NCBI GenBank assembly: GCA_938045955.1 | Contig: CALIBK010000042.1 | Coordinates: forward strand, 1 to 48,105 | DNA from: an uncultured bacterium | Lineage (GTDB): Bacteria; Desulfobacterota; BSN033; UBA1163 | DNA length: 48,105 nucleotides | Direction of reading: 5' to 3' | Shown: positions 1 through 6,599 of the stretch, piece by piece | Layout of the letters: the number at the start of each line of letters is the position of its first letter | Numbering within the stretch: the stretch's first letter is position 1 | Position numbers and translations under genes: made by a program | The notes under the pieces: generated by a model | Seen by the model: only the letters and a program-made list of their open reading frames with translations | Databases searched by the model: none | What the model was told of the DNA's origin: nothing

Positions 1-1
1 G

Positions 2-1192
2 GAAAAGGGACAGGCTATTTCGAGAGCGACAGCCCTTAAATTTGTCATCTTTTTGGGTTTTGTGAGTCTATTTGCAGATATGACTTATGAAGGGGCTCGA
101 AGCATTACCGGGCCCTTCCTTGCACTCCTCGGAGCAAGTGGTACGGTGGTGGGGATTGTGGCGGGCTTTGGAGAATTGGTTGGATATGGCCTGCGCCTTG
201 TGTCCGGGTATATCAGTGATAGGACGGGAAAGTACTGGGCGATCACACTCATTGGGTATTTTGTGAATCTACTGGCTGTACCCCTTCTTGCGTTAGCAGG
301 ACGCTGGGAGATTGCTGGCTTTCTCATGATTATGGAGCGAATGGGAAAAGCAATTCGTAACCCATCCCGTGACGCCATGCTTTCCCATGCCACCCAGAGG
401 ATTGGCCGTGGCTGGGGCTTCGGATTGCACGAGGCCCTGGATCAGATCGGGGCAATCCTCGGTCCGCTCATCGTTGCCGGAGTCCTCTATGTCCATGGAG
501 GTTATCGAACAAGCTTTACCATTCTTTTCATACCCGCTCTCTTGGCATTGATCGTACTTCTTGTGGCACGGGCGCTCTATCCGCATCCCCGTGACTTGGA
601 GATAGCCTCTTCCGAATTTAAAACAAAGGGATTCCCACACGTCTTTTGGCTCTATCTCGCTGCTGTAGCCTTGATTGCAGCAGGCTATGTAGATTTTCCT
701 CTGATCTCTTTCCATTTTGAGAAACTATCCATAGTTCCTAAAGTCTGGATTCCTGTTTTGTATGCGGTTGCCATGGGGGTTGATGCCCTTTCAGCCCTAT
801 TCTTCGGTCATCTATATGATCGGGTAGGACTCTCAATCTTGATCGGGGTTACGCTGATTTCTTCGTTTTTTGCCCCATTAGTCTTCCTGGGTGGCTTTCA
901 CTTAGCTCTTTTAGGGATGGCTCTTTGGGGCATAGGGATGGGTGCGCAGGAATCGATCATGCGGGCTGCCATTGCAGAGATGATCCCTATGGAGAGGCGG
1001 GGTATGGCCTATGGGATTTTCAATGCAGGTTTTGGATTCTTTTGGTTTTTGGGCAGTGCGATAATGGGTATCCTATACGATCTATCCATTTCATTCCTAA
1101 TCATTTTCTCGATAACCATGCAACTTGTTTCCATCCCGATCTTCATTTCGATCAGGAAAAAGCTCGAGAAAATTTCCAGGGTGGGAAGATGA
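2..1192 (+). CDS. MFS transporter, 5' end cut off by the window edge
   Basis: Polytopic inner-membrane protein of the major facilitator superfamily; the substrate cannot be told from sequence. The frame is open from base 2 with no stop. A TTG at 53 exists, but residues of the first membrane helix (KFVIFLGFVSLFADMTYEGA) are already encoded upstream of it, so the true start lies outside the window and the gene is partial. Hydrophobic helices alternate with short basic loops; loop motifs such as SDRTGKYW (after helix 2) and GHLYDRVG (second half) are the typical MFS cytoplasmic-loop signature, and GMGAQESIMRAA falls in the second half. It ends at TGA 1190-1192, convergent with tRNA-Gln 14 nt further on, with no clear terminator between them. 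The family call is firm, the function open. Confidence 0.85.
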   Translation, partial: EKGQAISRATALKFVIFLGFVSLFADMTYEGARSITGPFLALLGASGTVVGIVAGFGELVGYGLRLVSGYISDRTGKYWAITLIGYFVNLLAVPLLALAGRWEIAGFLMIMERMGKAIRNPSRDAMLSHATQRIGRGWGFGLHEALDQIGAILGPLIVAGVLYVHGGYRTSFTILFIPALLALIVLLVARALYPHPRDLEIASSEFKTKGFPHVFWLYLAAVALIAAGYVDFPLISFHFEKLSIVPKVWIPVLYAVAMGVDALSALFFGHLYDRVGLSILIGVTLISSFFAPLVFLGGFHLALLGMALWGIGMGAQESIMRAAIAEMIPMERRGMAYGIFNAGFGFFWFLGSAIMGILYDLSISFLIIFSITMQLVSIPIFISIRKKLEKISRVGR

Positions 1193-1206
1193 ATCAAAAA
1201 AGGTTT

Positions 1207-1281
1207 TGGCTGGGGTGGGAGGATTCGAACCTCCGAATGCAGGTTCCAAAGACCTGTGTCTTACCGCTTGACGACACCCCA
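1207..1281 (-). tRNA. tRNA-Gln (anticodon TTG)
   Basis: On the minus strand the 7-bp acceptor stem is TGGGGTG/CACCCCA. The anticodon arm is CAGGT-CTTTGGA-ACCTG, giving anticodon TTG, and the T arm carries GGTTCGAATCC. Discriminator base G and an encoded CCA end at 1207-1209. It lies 45 nt downstream of ispE on the same strand. The ispE/tRNA-Gln neighbourhood occurs in many proteobacteria, where prs often follows; here an unrelated convergent MFS gene follows instead. Confidence 0.96.
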
Positions 1282-1326
1282 ACCGAAATATATTTTAATA
1301 CAAGAAGAATAAAAAATCATCCCCTT

Positions 1327-2181
1327 TCAAGCGAGACTATGAGCTCGAAAAACTTTCCAGCCTCTCGGTTTTACCCTCACTTCTATTTTCTTTTTTGCTT
1401 TTTGTGAGGCCTCATCGTTGAGGAAAATACCAAAGACGGTTGGCCCACTTCCGCTCATCAGGCAACCTAAGGCACCCGCTGAAAGAAGCATTTCCTTCAT
1501 TATCGCGATCTCTCGGTATCTCCTGGAAACCACCTCTTCCAGGTCGTTCCAGAGAAGGGATGAAATCTCTTCGGGATTTATTTGTAACTTATTAAAATCA
1601 ACATATTCTTTTTCTGTCAATATGAAATTTTGGTAGGCCCATCGGCTTGAAACCTCAAAATTGGGATAGATTAAAACATAAAAAAGCCTGGGAAGTTTCA
1701 CCGGTTCTAATCTTTCGCCAATCCCTGAACCTATTGCTGAACCTCCTTCATATAAGAAAAAAGAAACGTCTGCCCCGATTTTTGCTCCTATCTCCATTAA
1801 TGACCCTTGAGATAACCCCAGCCCAAGCATATAATTCAAACCTTGAAGAGTTGATGCAGCATTGCTACTCCCACCCCCAAGCCCAGCTCCAACAGGAATC
1901 CTTTTTTTAATCTGAATCAAAACCCCTCCTTTATACGCTGACCTTTTTAATAACCATAGGGCAGCCCTATATACTATATTACTCTTCCCGGTGGGAAGGT
2001 CAGGGTGATCCGTCCGAATCTGAATCCCTTTCTCTTCGGTTAGATTGAAAAAAAGGGTATCGTGAAGGTTAATTTTCTGAAAAAGAGTCCTTATTTCATG
2101 ATACCCATCCTCTCTTTTCTTGAGGATCTCCAGTCGAAGATTCACTTTTGCTGGGGAGATCAAAGAAAGCTTTTTTATCAT
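1327..2181 (-). CDS. ispE: 4-diphosphocytidyl-2-C-methyl-D-erythritol kinase (IspE)
   Basis: Cytosolic GHMP-family kinase of the MEP isoprenoid pathway; it phosphorylates the 2-hydroxyl of CDP-methylerythritol with ATP. The N-terminus LISPAKVNLRLEIL matches the family start (SPAK-N-L). The ATP-binding glycine-rich motif PVGAGLGGGSSNAAS is at about residues 96-110 and the C-terminal GSGPTVFG motif is present. The length of 284 aa is normal. I chose ATG 2181 rather than an upstream in-frame TTG at 2214 because the ATG gives the family N-terminus and the TTG is itself part of a TTGACA -35 box. The ATG lies almost directly behind a promoter (2186-2214), so the mRNA may be leaderless. IspG of the same pathway is at 12754-13827. 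Confidence 0.95.
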   Translation of the reverse strand: MIKKLSLISPAKVNLRLEILKKREDGYHEIRTLFQKINLHDTLFFNLTEEKGIQIRTDHPDLPTGKSNIVYRAALWLLKRSAYKGGVLIQIKKRIPVGAGLGGGSSNAASTLQGLNYMLGLGLSQGSLMEIGAKIGADVSFFLYEGGSAIGSGIGERLEPVKLPRLFYVLIYPNFEVSSRWAYQNFILTEKEYVDFNKLQINPEEISSLLWNDLEEVVSRRYREIAIMKEMLLSAGALGCLMSGSGPTVFGIFLNDEASQKAKKKIEVRVKPRGWKVFRAHSLA

Positions 2182-2185
2182 TTTA

Positions 2186-2214
2186 TTGATATATGGTCCC
2201 TCTCTACTTGTCAA
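2186..2214 (-). promoter_or_regulatory. Predicted sigma-70 promoter of ispE
   Basis: Minus strand: perfect -35 TTGACA (2209-2214), then either TATCAA (2186-2191, 17-nt spacer) or TATATC (2188-2193, 15-nt spacer) as -10. The ispE ATG begins at 2181, so a start site 6-7 nt after the -10 falls on or next to the start codon. Predicted by eye only. Confidence 0.5.
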
Positions 2215-2327
2215 TCATAAGATTGAAATCTGTCCTATCATAAGAAAGGAAATCTCGGTTTTCAAGATAAGATAAATGATGAAATTAGAAAACCCTCTTA
2301 ATTGGAAATCGGGGATAATCAAAAGGG

Positions 2328-4061
2328 TTAACAGACTTGGTGGGTTCCGCAAACCAGGACCTGCTTCTCTTTGCTTCCACTACGATAGATGGTAAGCCCT
2401 TTGCATCTTTCCCGGTAAGCCATCAAAAAAGCCTCTCGGACCTCCTCTTTGGTGGCTGTTCTGGGAAAATTGATCGTTTTTGAGACCGCATTATCCGTAT
2501 ATTCCTGGAAGGCAGCCTGCATTTTGATATGCCAGTAAGGAGAGATCTCGAAGGAGGTCACAAAAAGTTTTCTTACCTCTTCTGGAATGGATAGGATCTC
2601 TGAGAGACTTTTCCCTTCGGAGAGGTCCCTTATTAAATTATCATTTAAAAATTCCATCTTTTTCCCTATTTCGAGAAAAATAGGATCGATGATGTGAAGC
2701 TCCATTTCTTCCAGTACCCGACGGGTATAGGAGATTGAGAAAAGGGGTTCAATTCCACTTGAACAATTGGCAATAAGGCTCAGGGTGCCTGTGGGAGCAA
2801 TAGTGGTCAAAGTAGCATTCCTTAATTTCAATCCTCCAGGACGGTCATAAATGGAACCTTTAAAATTTGGAAAGGTTCCCCTCTGTTCTGCCAATTGAGC
2901 CGAGGCATCCCGGGCTTCATACTGGATAAAACTCATCAACCCTCTTGCCACCTCTAATGCTTTCTGGGATGAATAAATGATTCCCATTCGAATAAATAGA
3001 TGCGCCAGCCCCATCACTCCCAAACCCACTTTTCGATTTCCCAAGGACATCTCTCTGATCTGGGGTAACGGATATTGATTCATATCCACAACATTATCTA
3101 AAAAATGGACAGCCTCCCGGATTGTCCTCTTCAGTTTTTCAAAGTCTATCTCAACTTTTTCATTTTTCTCTTTAACCATATGTAAAAGATTGATAGAGCC
3201 AAGAACACAGGCTTCATATGGAAGAAGTGGAACTTCACCGCATGGATTCGTACTTTCTCTCTCGCCTAATGCAGGGGTTGGATTGGCCTCATTGATTCTA
3301 TCCAAGAATAAAACCCCTGGATCTCCACATTCCCAAGCAGACCTCACAATCTCGTCCAGCACCTGTCTTGCTCTAAGTCTCCGTACTTCTTTCTTTGTCC
3401 TTGGATTGATGAGAGGATAATCTTCATCCTTTTCCACAGCCTCCATAAAGGCCCTGGTGATCCCTACCGAGAGATTAAAATTCTCCATCTCTCTTGAATC
3501 CTTTTTAATCCCGATAAATTCCAAAATATCCGGATGATCTACTCGAAGGACTCCCATGTTGGCTCCCCGCCTTGTTCCTCCCTGTTTGATAACCTCCGTA
3601 GCCATATTAAAAACCCTCATAAAGGAGACAGGTCCGCTGGCCACACCTCCGGTGGAGGCAACAGGATCATCTTTAGGTCTTAATCGGCTGAATGAGAAAC
3701 CCGTTCCTCCCCCACTCTGGTGAATAAGGGCTGTGTGTTTCACTGTTTCGAAGATTGAATCAAGAGAATCCTCGATAGGAAGAACAAAGCAGGCAGCCAG
3801 TTGCTGGAGTTCTCTTCCTGCGTTCATGAGACAGGGAGAGTTTGGCAAGAAATCCAATGAAGCCATCAATTTAAAGAAGGCCTCGGAGACTTCTTCCAAC
3901 GATGAAGAGGAACTGTAAAAGCGATCTGCCTCTGCTACATTTCGGGCAACCCGCCAAAACATCTCTTCGGGAGACTCTATCACCTTCCCTTGAGCATCTC
4001 TTTTAAGATACCTTTTTTCGAGTATCTTAAGAGCCGCCGGGGTTAGAGACAGTTCTTTCAT
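2328..4061 (-). CDS. nrdJ: Adenosylcobalamin-dependent (class II) ribonucleotide reductase
   Basis: Reduces ribonucleotides to deoxyribonucleotides using a thiyl radical generated from coenzyme B12, without oxygen. Visible residues: C91 in QLAACFVLP and C285 in EACVLGSINL form the expected redox pair; C274 in NPCGE is the expected radical cysteine; the 11-residue spacing C274-C285 fits the family. GGGTGFSFSRLRP (about 117-129) and the GIEPLFSISYTRRV motif are also present. At 577 aa it is a compact version: the N-terminus has no ATP-cone domain, and the chain stops at a C-terminal CGTHQVC, which probably provides the swinging thiols. It starts 9 nt after nfu with a purine-rich SD (GGGAAGAGGA), so the two are probably cotranscribed. 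The coding sequence is unbroken. Confidence 0.94.
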   Translation of the reverse strand: MKELSLTPAALKILEKRYLKRDAQGKVIESPEEMFWRVARNVAEADRFYSSSSSLEEVSEAFFKLMASLDFLPNSPCLMNAGRELQQLAACFVLPIEDSLDSIFETVKHTALIHQSGGGTGFSFSRLRPKDDPVASTGGVASGPVSFMRVFNMATEVIKQGGTRRGANMGVLRVDHPDILEFIGIKKDSREMENFNLSVGITRAFMEAVEKDEDYPLINPRTKKEVRRLRARQVLDEIVRSAWECGDPGVLFLDRINEANPTPALGERESTNPCGEVPLLPYEACVLGSINLLHMVKEKNEKVEIDFEKLKRTIREAVHFLDNVVDMNQYPLPQIREMSLGNRKVGLGVMGLAHLFIRMGIIYSSQKALEVARGLMSFIQYEARDASAQLAEQRGTFPNFKGSIYDRPGGLKLRNATLTTIAPTGTLSLIANCSSGIEPLFSISYTRRVLEEMELHIIDPIFLEIGKKMEFLNDNLIRDLSEGKSLSEILSIPEEVRKLFVTSFEISPYWHIKMQAAFQEYTDNAVSKTINFPRTATKEEVREAFLMAYRERCKGLTIYRSGSKEKQVLVCGTHQVC

Positions 4062-4070
4062 TCCTCTTCC

Positions 4071-4289
4071 CTAAACGGTTTCAACACTTTTAATCTCAGG
4101 CACCTGTTGTTTAAGAATTCTTTCTACCCCCATCTTTAAAGTCATCTGGGACATGGGGCATCCTCCGCAGGCCCCTGTTAACCTGACTTTAACAACACCA
4201 TCGACGATGTCGATTAATTCAACATCTCCACCATCGGCTTGAAGGGCAGGTCGAATCTTCTCCAAAGCCTTGAGTATACTCTCTCTCAT
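4071..4289 (-). CDS. NifU-like C-terminal-domain iron-sulfur scaffold protein
   Basis: 72-aa protein made only of the NifU C-terminal (Nfu) domain, which carries or transfers iron-sulfur clusters. The key motif is CGGCPMS (CxxC) near residue 41, preceded by LQADGGDVELIDI, the usual Nfu signature. The start ATG 4289 has an exceptionally good Shine-Dalgarno, GGAGGTGATC, matching the 16S anti-SD over about ten bases. It directly precedes nrdJ (9 nt); pairing with NrdJ may be only operonic. Fe-S clients in this window include IspG, RlmN and IlvD. The family is certain, the specific partner unknown. Confidence 0.92.
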   Translation of the reverse strand: MRESILKALEKIRPALQADGGDVELIDIVDGVVKVRLTGACGGCPMSQMTLKMGVERILKQQVPEIKSVETV

Positions 4290-4362
4290 CTTCGATCACC
4301 TCCTCTCTGATTTTAACCTCCTTATGTTTAAATCATAACATAAAAATCTAAAATCCAAAACA

Positions 4363-4393
4363 AAAAAGGCCTTCCCCTCAAGAAGGCCTTTTT
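4363..4393 (-). terminator. Strong bidirectional intrinsic terminator
   Basis: Perfect 12-bp hairpin: AAAAAGGCCTTC (4363-4374) pairs with GAAGGCCTTTTT (4382-4393) around a 7-nt loop. The A run and T run flank both sides, so it can work in either direction. It lies 31 nt past the stop of the minus-strand cysteine-rich gene (4424) and about 75 nt before nfu, so its likely job is to separate those two units. Confidence 0.9.
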
Positions 4394-4423
4394 AGGTTTA
4401 ACACCCTTCTATTGCCTTATGAA

Positions 4424-4609
4424 TTAAGTGGATTGATTTTCATCTTTTTTGGACCGGAGATATTTATTCAGGGCGTCCTTCTTTTCGCAAAATTCCATAT
4501 CCCCCTCACAGGTCGTACTTCCACCATCCATGTCGCAATAGCCCAGGCCTTTACCCATTCCCAATCCCTCCGGTCTTCTAAAAAGTTGACATACTTTTTG
4601 TTCTTCCAT
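4424..4609 (-). CDS. Small cysteine-rich protein under riboswitch control
   Basis: 61-aa protein of unknown function with four cysteines (C7, C25, C34, C41; spacing C-x17-C-x8-C-x6-C), Gly-rich in the middle (PEGLGMGKGLGYC) and charged at the end. There is no signal peptide or membrane segment. The cysteine pattern suggests a metal or Fe-S site or a small zinc fold, but I do not recognise the family with certainty. ATG 4609 was chosen because it follows GGAGA by 8 nt; longer in-frame starts would lie inside the leader terminator and upstream RNA structure. The leader contains a GEMM-I riboswitch aptamer (4742-4827) and an intrinsic terminator (4633-4657), and a strong terminator follows the gene, so it is a single-gene unit regulated by a cyclic dinucleotide. 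Confidence 0.8.
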   Translation of the reverse strand: MEEQKVCQLFRRPEGLGMGKGLGYCDMDGGSTTCEGDMEFCEKKDALNKYLRSKKDENQST

Positions 4610-4625
4610 TTTGTTGTTCTCCAAA

Positions 4626-4657
4626 TAAAAAAACCCGTGATAACTTTTACCACGGGT
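4626..4657 (-). terminator. Leader terminator, riboswitch expression platform
   Basis: Minus strand: ACCCGTGGTAA (4647-4657) and TTATCACGGGT (4633-4643) form an 11-bp stem with a single G-T wobble and a 3-nt loop, followed by TTTTTTAT-type sequence (4626-4632). It ends 17 nt before the start codon of the cysteine-rich protein and about 85 nt after the aptamer, the position expected of a transcription-attenuation platform. The sense of control (on or off with ligand) cannot be read from sequence alone. Confidence 0.88.
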
Positions 4658-4741
4658 CCAGCACACCTCTGGTGATAGTTGGGTCGTTCCCAAAAAGTGA
4701 AATCTTTTGGTTACACCACTCCTACCTTCCCTCAGAAGTTC

Positions 4742-4827
4742 TGCTTCGGCAACCTGGCGATCCTGCAGAAGGCAGGACCCATGGCTTTCCGTCCCAGGAT
4801 TACTCCTGGTTTGGCTTTATCGGCAAA
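4742..4827 (-). ncRNA. GEMM-I (c-di-GMP-I class) riboswitch aptamer
   Basis: On the minus strand the conserved pieces appear in order: AAAGCCAAACC; a hairpin CAGGA-GTAA-TCCTG capped by a GNRA tetraloop; GGGACGGAAAGCC (family consensus GGGACGCAAAGCC); a second hairpin TCCTGC-CTTCT-GCAGGA; and CGCCAGGTTGCCG (consensus GCCGGGTTGCCG). This is the two-hairpin GEMM-I architecture. Aligned by hand on the AAACC block, the position equivalent to Vc2 G20 is G, which favours c-di-GMP over the cGAMP-binding subclass (A at that place). That subclass call is tentative, especially since GGAAAGCC is also seen in Geobacter cGAMP aptamers. The exact boundaries are approximate. Confidence 0.9.
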
Positions 4828-4838
4828 TATTTTAGCTA

Positions 4839-4866
4839 ATCTTATTTTATGCATTTTAAATGCCAA
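4839..4866 (-). promoter_or_regulatory. Promoter of the riboswitch transcript (sigma-70-like, with an overlapping sigma-54-like site)
   Basis: Minus strand: -35 TTGGCA (4861-4866), 16-nt spacer, -10 TAAGAT (4839-4844), placing the start near 4832, just before the aptamer. The same bases also read TGGCAT-TTAAA-ATGCA (4850-4865), a sigma-54-type -24/-12 element with GG and GC correctly 12 nt apart; that would start transcription near 4839. The spacer is a near-palindrome (GCATTTTAAATGC), so an operator is also possible. Either promoter fits the aptamer position. Confidence 0.5.
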
Positions 4867-5000
4867 ATCGGATTATAAAACTTATCACTTTGATCTTACT
4901 AAATAATTTAAAAAACCAGAATAGTGGGTTTATGGAAAAAATGCCTCTTTTCGGTAAGATGAATCGAAAAATTGTTATAAAAGCAAAATCCAATTTTTAT

Positions 5001-5018
5001 TCAAGCCCAAGGCCTTGA
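5001..5018 (-). terminator. Weak hairpin after trxB, possible terminator
   Basis: Minus strand: CTCAAGGCCTTGGGCTTGA followed by ATAAAAATT, 29 nt past the trxB stop. TCAAG and CTTGA can pair around an 8-nt loop. The stem is short and the T tract poor, so this is a weak candidate. The rest of 4867-5046 shows no gene or clear structure. Confidence 0.25.
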
Positions 5019-5046
5019 GTAACAAAACTGCTCAGATGGAAAGAAC

Positions 5047-5982
5047 TCAATGGCTTTCTTCTAAATACCTTTCTGCGGCGAAGGCGGCAGTGGCTCCATC
5101 TCCAACAGATGTGGAAATCTGCCTGAGAAGTTTCTTTCTGCAATCTCCCGCCGCAAAGATTCCTCTCACCGACGTTTCACAATTTTCATTCGTAAGGATA
5201 TACCCGTTTTCATCCAGAGAAACCAATCCTTTCAAAAACTGAGTCCTTGGGGCAAGACCGATGAAAAGAAAGACTCCATCTGCTTGTACCTCGCGGCTCT
5301 CGCCAGTTTTTACATTTTTTATCGTAACCGAACGAACAGTCGAGTCCCCATTGATGGATTGGACCACTGAGTTCCAGATGAATTTGATTTTAGGATTGGC
5401 TTCGGCCCTTTCCTGATAGATTTTGGTAGCCCTCAGGGCATCTCGACGGTGAACGAGATAGAGTTCTTTAACAAACTTTGTCAAAAAGAGCGATTCCGTA
5501 AGGGCTGAATCCCCGCCTCCAACCACAATCACTCTGCCATCCTGGAAAAAGGCTCCATCGCAGGTAGCACAATAAGAGACTCCCCTTCCTCTAAATTCCT
5601 CTTCTCCAGGAACGCCCAATTTTTTATACTCTGTGCCCGTGCAGACAATTAAGGCCCGACTGGAGTAGGATCCTTCATGGGTGAGAATCTTCTTTAGGTT
5701 TCCCTCCACCCCTATCTCTATCACCTCATCCTGAATGGCCTCCAGTCCAAACCGTTTTGCCTGTTCCTCCATCAAACGTCCAAGTTCTGACCCGCTGATG
5801 CCATCAGGAAAACCAGGATAATTCTCGACCAGATCGGTCAGCACCATCTGTCCTCCGAAAACCCCGCTCTCGATCAAAAGACTCTTCAGCCTTGCCCTGG
5901 AGGTATAAAGCCCGGCTGTTAACCCTGCCGGTCCACCACCAATAATGATCACATCGTAATGTTTAGTTCCCTCGTGCTTCAT
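5047..5982 (-). CDS. trxB: Thioredoxin reductase (NADPH, FAD)
   Basis: Flavoenzyme of the cytosol that passes electrons from NADPH to thioredoxin, which in turn serves many reductases. The FAD dinucleotide fold IIIGGGPAGLTAGLY is at about residues 12-26, the redox-active pair is CATC (C138, C141) in SYCATCDGAFF, the NADPH fold is VVGGGDSALTESLFL, and the FAD-binding GIFAAGDCR is near the C-terminus. At 311 aa it is a normal low-molecular-weight TrxB. ATG 5982 has AAGGAG 8 nt upstream and its own promoter at 6013-6042, divergent from ndk. No thioredoxin gene is present in the window. The NrdJ dithiols are a plausible downstream client. Confidence 0.95.
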   Translation of the reverse strand: MKHEGTKHYDVIIIGGGPAGLTAGLYTSRARLKSLLIESGVFGGQMVLTDLVENYPGFPDGISGSELGRLMEEQAKRFGLEAIQDEVIEIGVEGNLKKILTHEGSYSSRALIVCTGTEYKKLGVPGEEEFRGRGVSYCATCDGAFFQDGRVIVVGGGDSALTESLFLTKFVKELYLVHRRDALRATKIYQERAEANPKIKFIWNSVVQSINGDSTVRSVTIKNVKTGESREVQADGVFLFIGLAPRTQFLKGLVSLDENGYILTNENCETSVRGIFAAGDCRKKLLRQISTSVGDGATAAFAAERYLEESH

Positions 5983-6012
5983 TTTATCTTCTCCTTATCA
6001 GGATTCTTAAAT

Positions 6013-6042
6013 TTTATAGTCGATGACCCCTTTTTCTGTCAA
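6013..6042 (-). promoter_or_regulatory. Predicted sigma-70 promoter of trxB
   Basis: Minus strand: perfect -35 TTGACA (6037-6042), 18-nt spacer, -10 TATAAA (6013-6018), about 30 nt before the trxB start codon. It is divergent from the ndk promoter in the same 189-nt gap. Confidence 0.65.
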
Positions 6043-6105
6043 CTCGTTAAACCGATAGATTCCTGGCGAATTAAAACCATCCTTTATTGACCATCGAAGG
6101 GCAAC

Positions 6106-6135
6106 TTGACAACAAAGAGTTGGGAAAGATAGATT
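6106..6135 (+). promoter_or_regulatory. Predicted sigma-70 promoter of the ndk operon
   Basis: -35 TTGACA (6106-6111) is perfect; the best -10 at an 18-nt spacer is TAGATT (6130-6135), four of six matches. The start would be near 6142, about 30 nt before the ndk ATG. Confidence 0.45.
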
Positions 6136-6171
6136 TAGAACGGATTGTACATTGTCGCGGAGGAGGATCCA

Positions 6172-6591
6172 ATGGAAAGGACACTTTCGATTGTAAAACC
6201 GGACGGAGTGAAGAAGAGTTTGATTGGCGAGGTGGTCCGTCGATTCGAACGCAATGGGCTAAAAGTGGTCGGGATGAAGATGATCCACATGGACAAGAAG
6301 GAAGCAGAAGGGTTTTATGCAGTTCATCGAGGAAAACCTTTTTTTGAAAGTCTAACCGATTTTATGTCCTCAGGTCCATGCGTGGTGATGGTTCTTGAAG
6401 GGGAGAATGCCATCCAGAAAACAAGGGAACTAATGGGGGCAACAGATCCAGCCCAAGCGAAGGAAGGAACTCTGAGACGTCAGTTTGCGACCAATGTAGA
6501 AAGAAACGTGGTCCATGGGTCGGATGGACCTGACACAGCTGCCTTTGAGATTAGTTATTTCTTTAATGCCTTAGAGATCTTTGAATATTAG
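6172..6591 (+). CDS. ndk: Nucleoside diphosphate kinase
   Basis: Transfers the gamma-phosphate of a nucleoside triphosphate to any NDP through a phosphohistidine. The catalytic histidine is H115 in NVVHGSDGP and the N-terminus MERTLSIVKPDGV is typical. The 139-aa length is normal. I chose ATG 6172 because it has GGAGGAGGA just upstream and gives the family start; an in-frame TTG at 6145 would add nine unconserved residues. It is the first gene of a tight plus-strand unit ndk-rlmN-mtnP-Mut7-C-rsmD-coaD. Confidence 0.96.
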   Translation: MERTLSIVKPDGVKKSLIGEVVRRFERNGLKVVGMKMIHMDKKEAEGFYAVHRGKPFFESLTDFMSSGPCVVMVLEGENAIQKTRELMGATDPAQAKEGTLRRQFATNVERNVVHGSDGPDTAAFEISYFFNALEIFEY

Positions 6592-6599
6592 AAAGAACC

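Noticed and set aside
2290-2330. Inverted repeat AACCCT/AGGGTT after nrdJ as terminator
   Set aside because: The stem is short with a large loop and lacks a T run on the minus strand.
4424-4693. Longer 89-aa version of the cysteine-rich protein
   Set aside because: Its start lies upstream of the leader terminator in the regulatory RNA; the later ATG has the correct SD and spacing.
4679-4906. 75-codon plus-strand open frame
   Set aside because: It is antisense to the riboswitch aptamer and has no homology-like composition or SD.
6145-6171. Upstream TTG start for ndk
   Set aside because: It adds nine unconserved residues and lies before the clear SD of ATG 6172.
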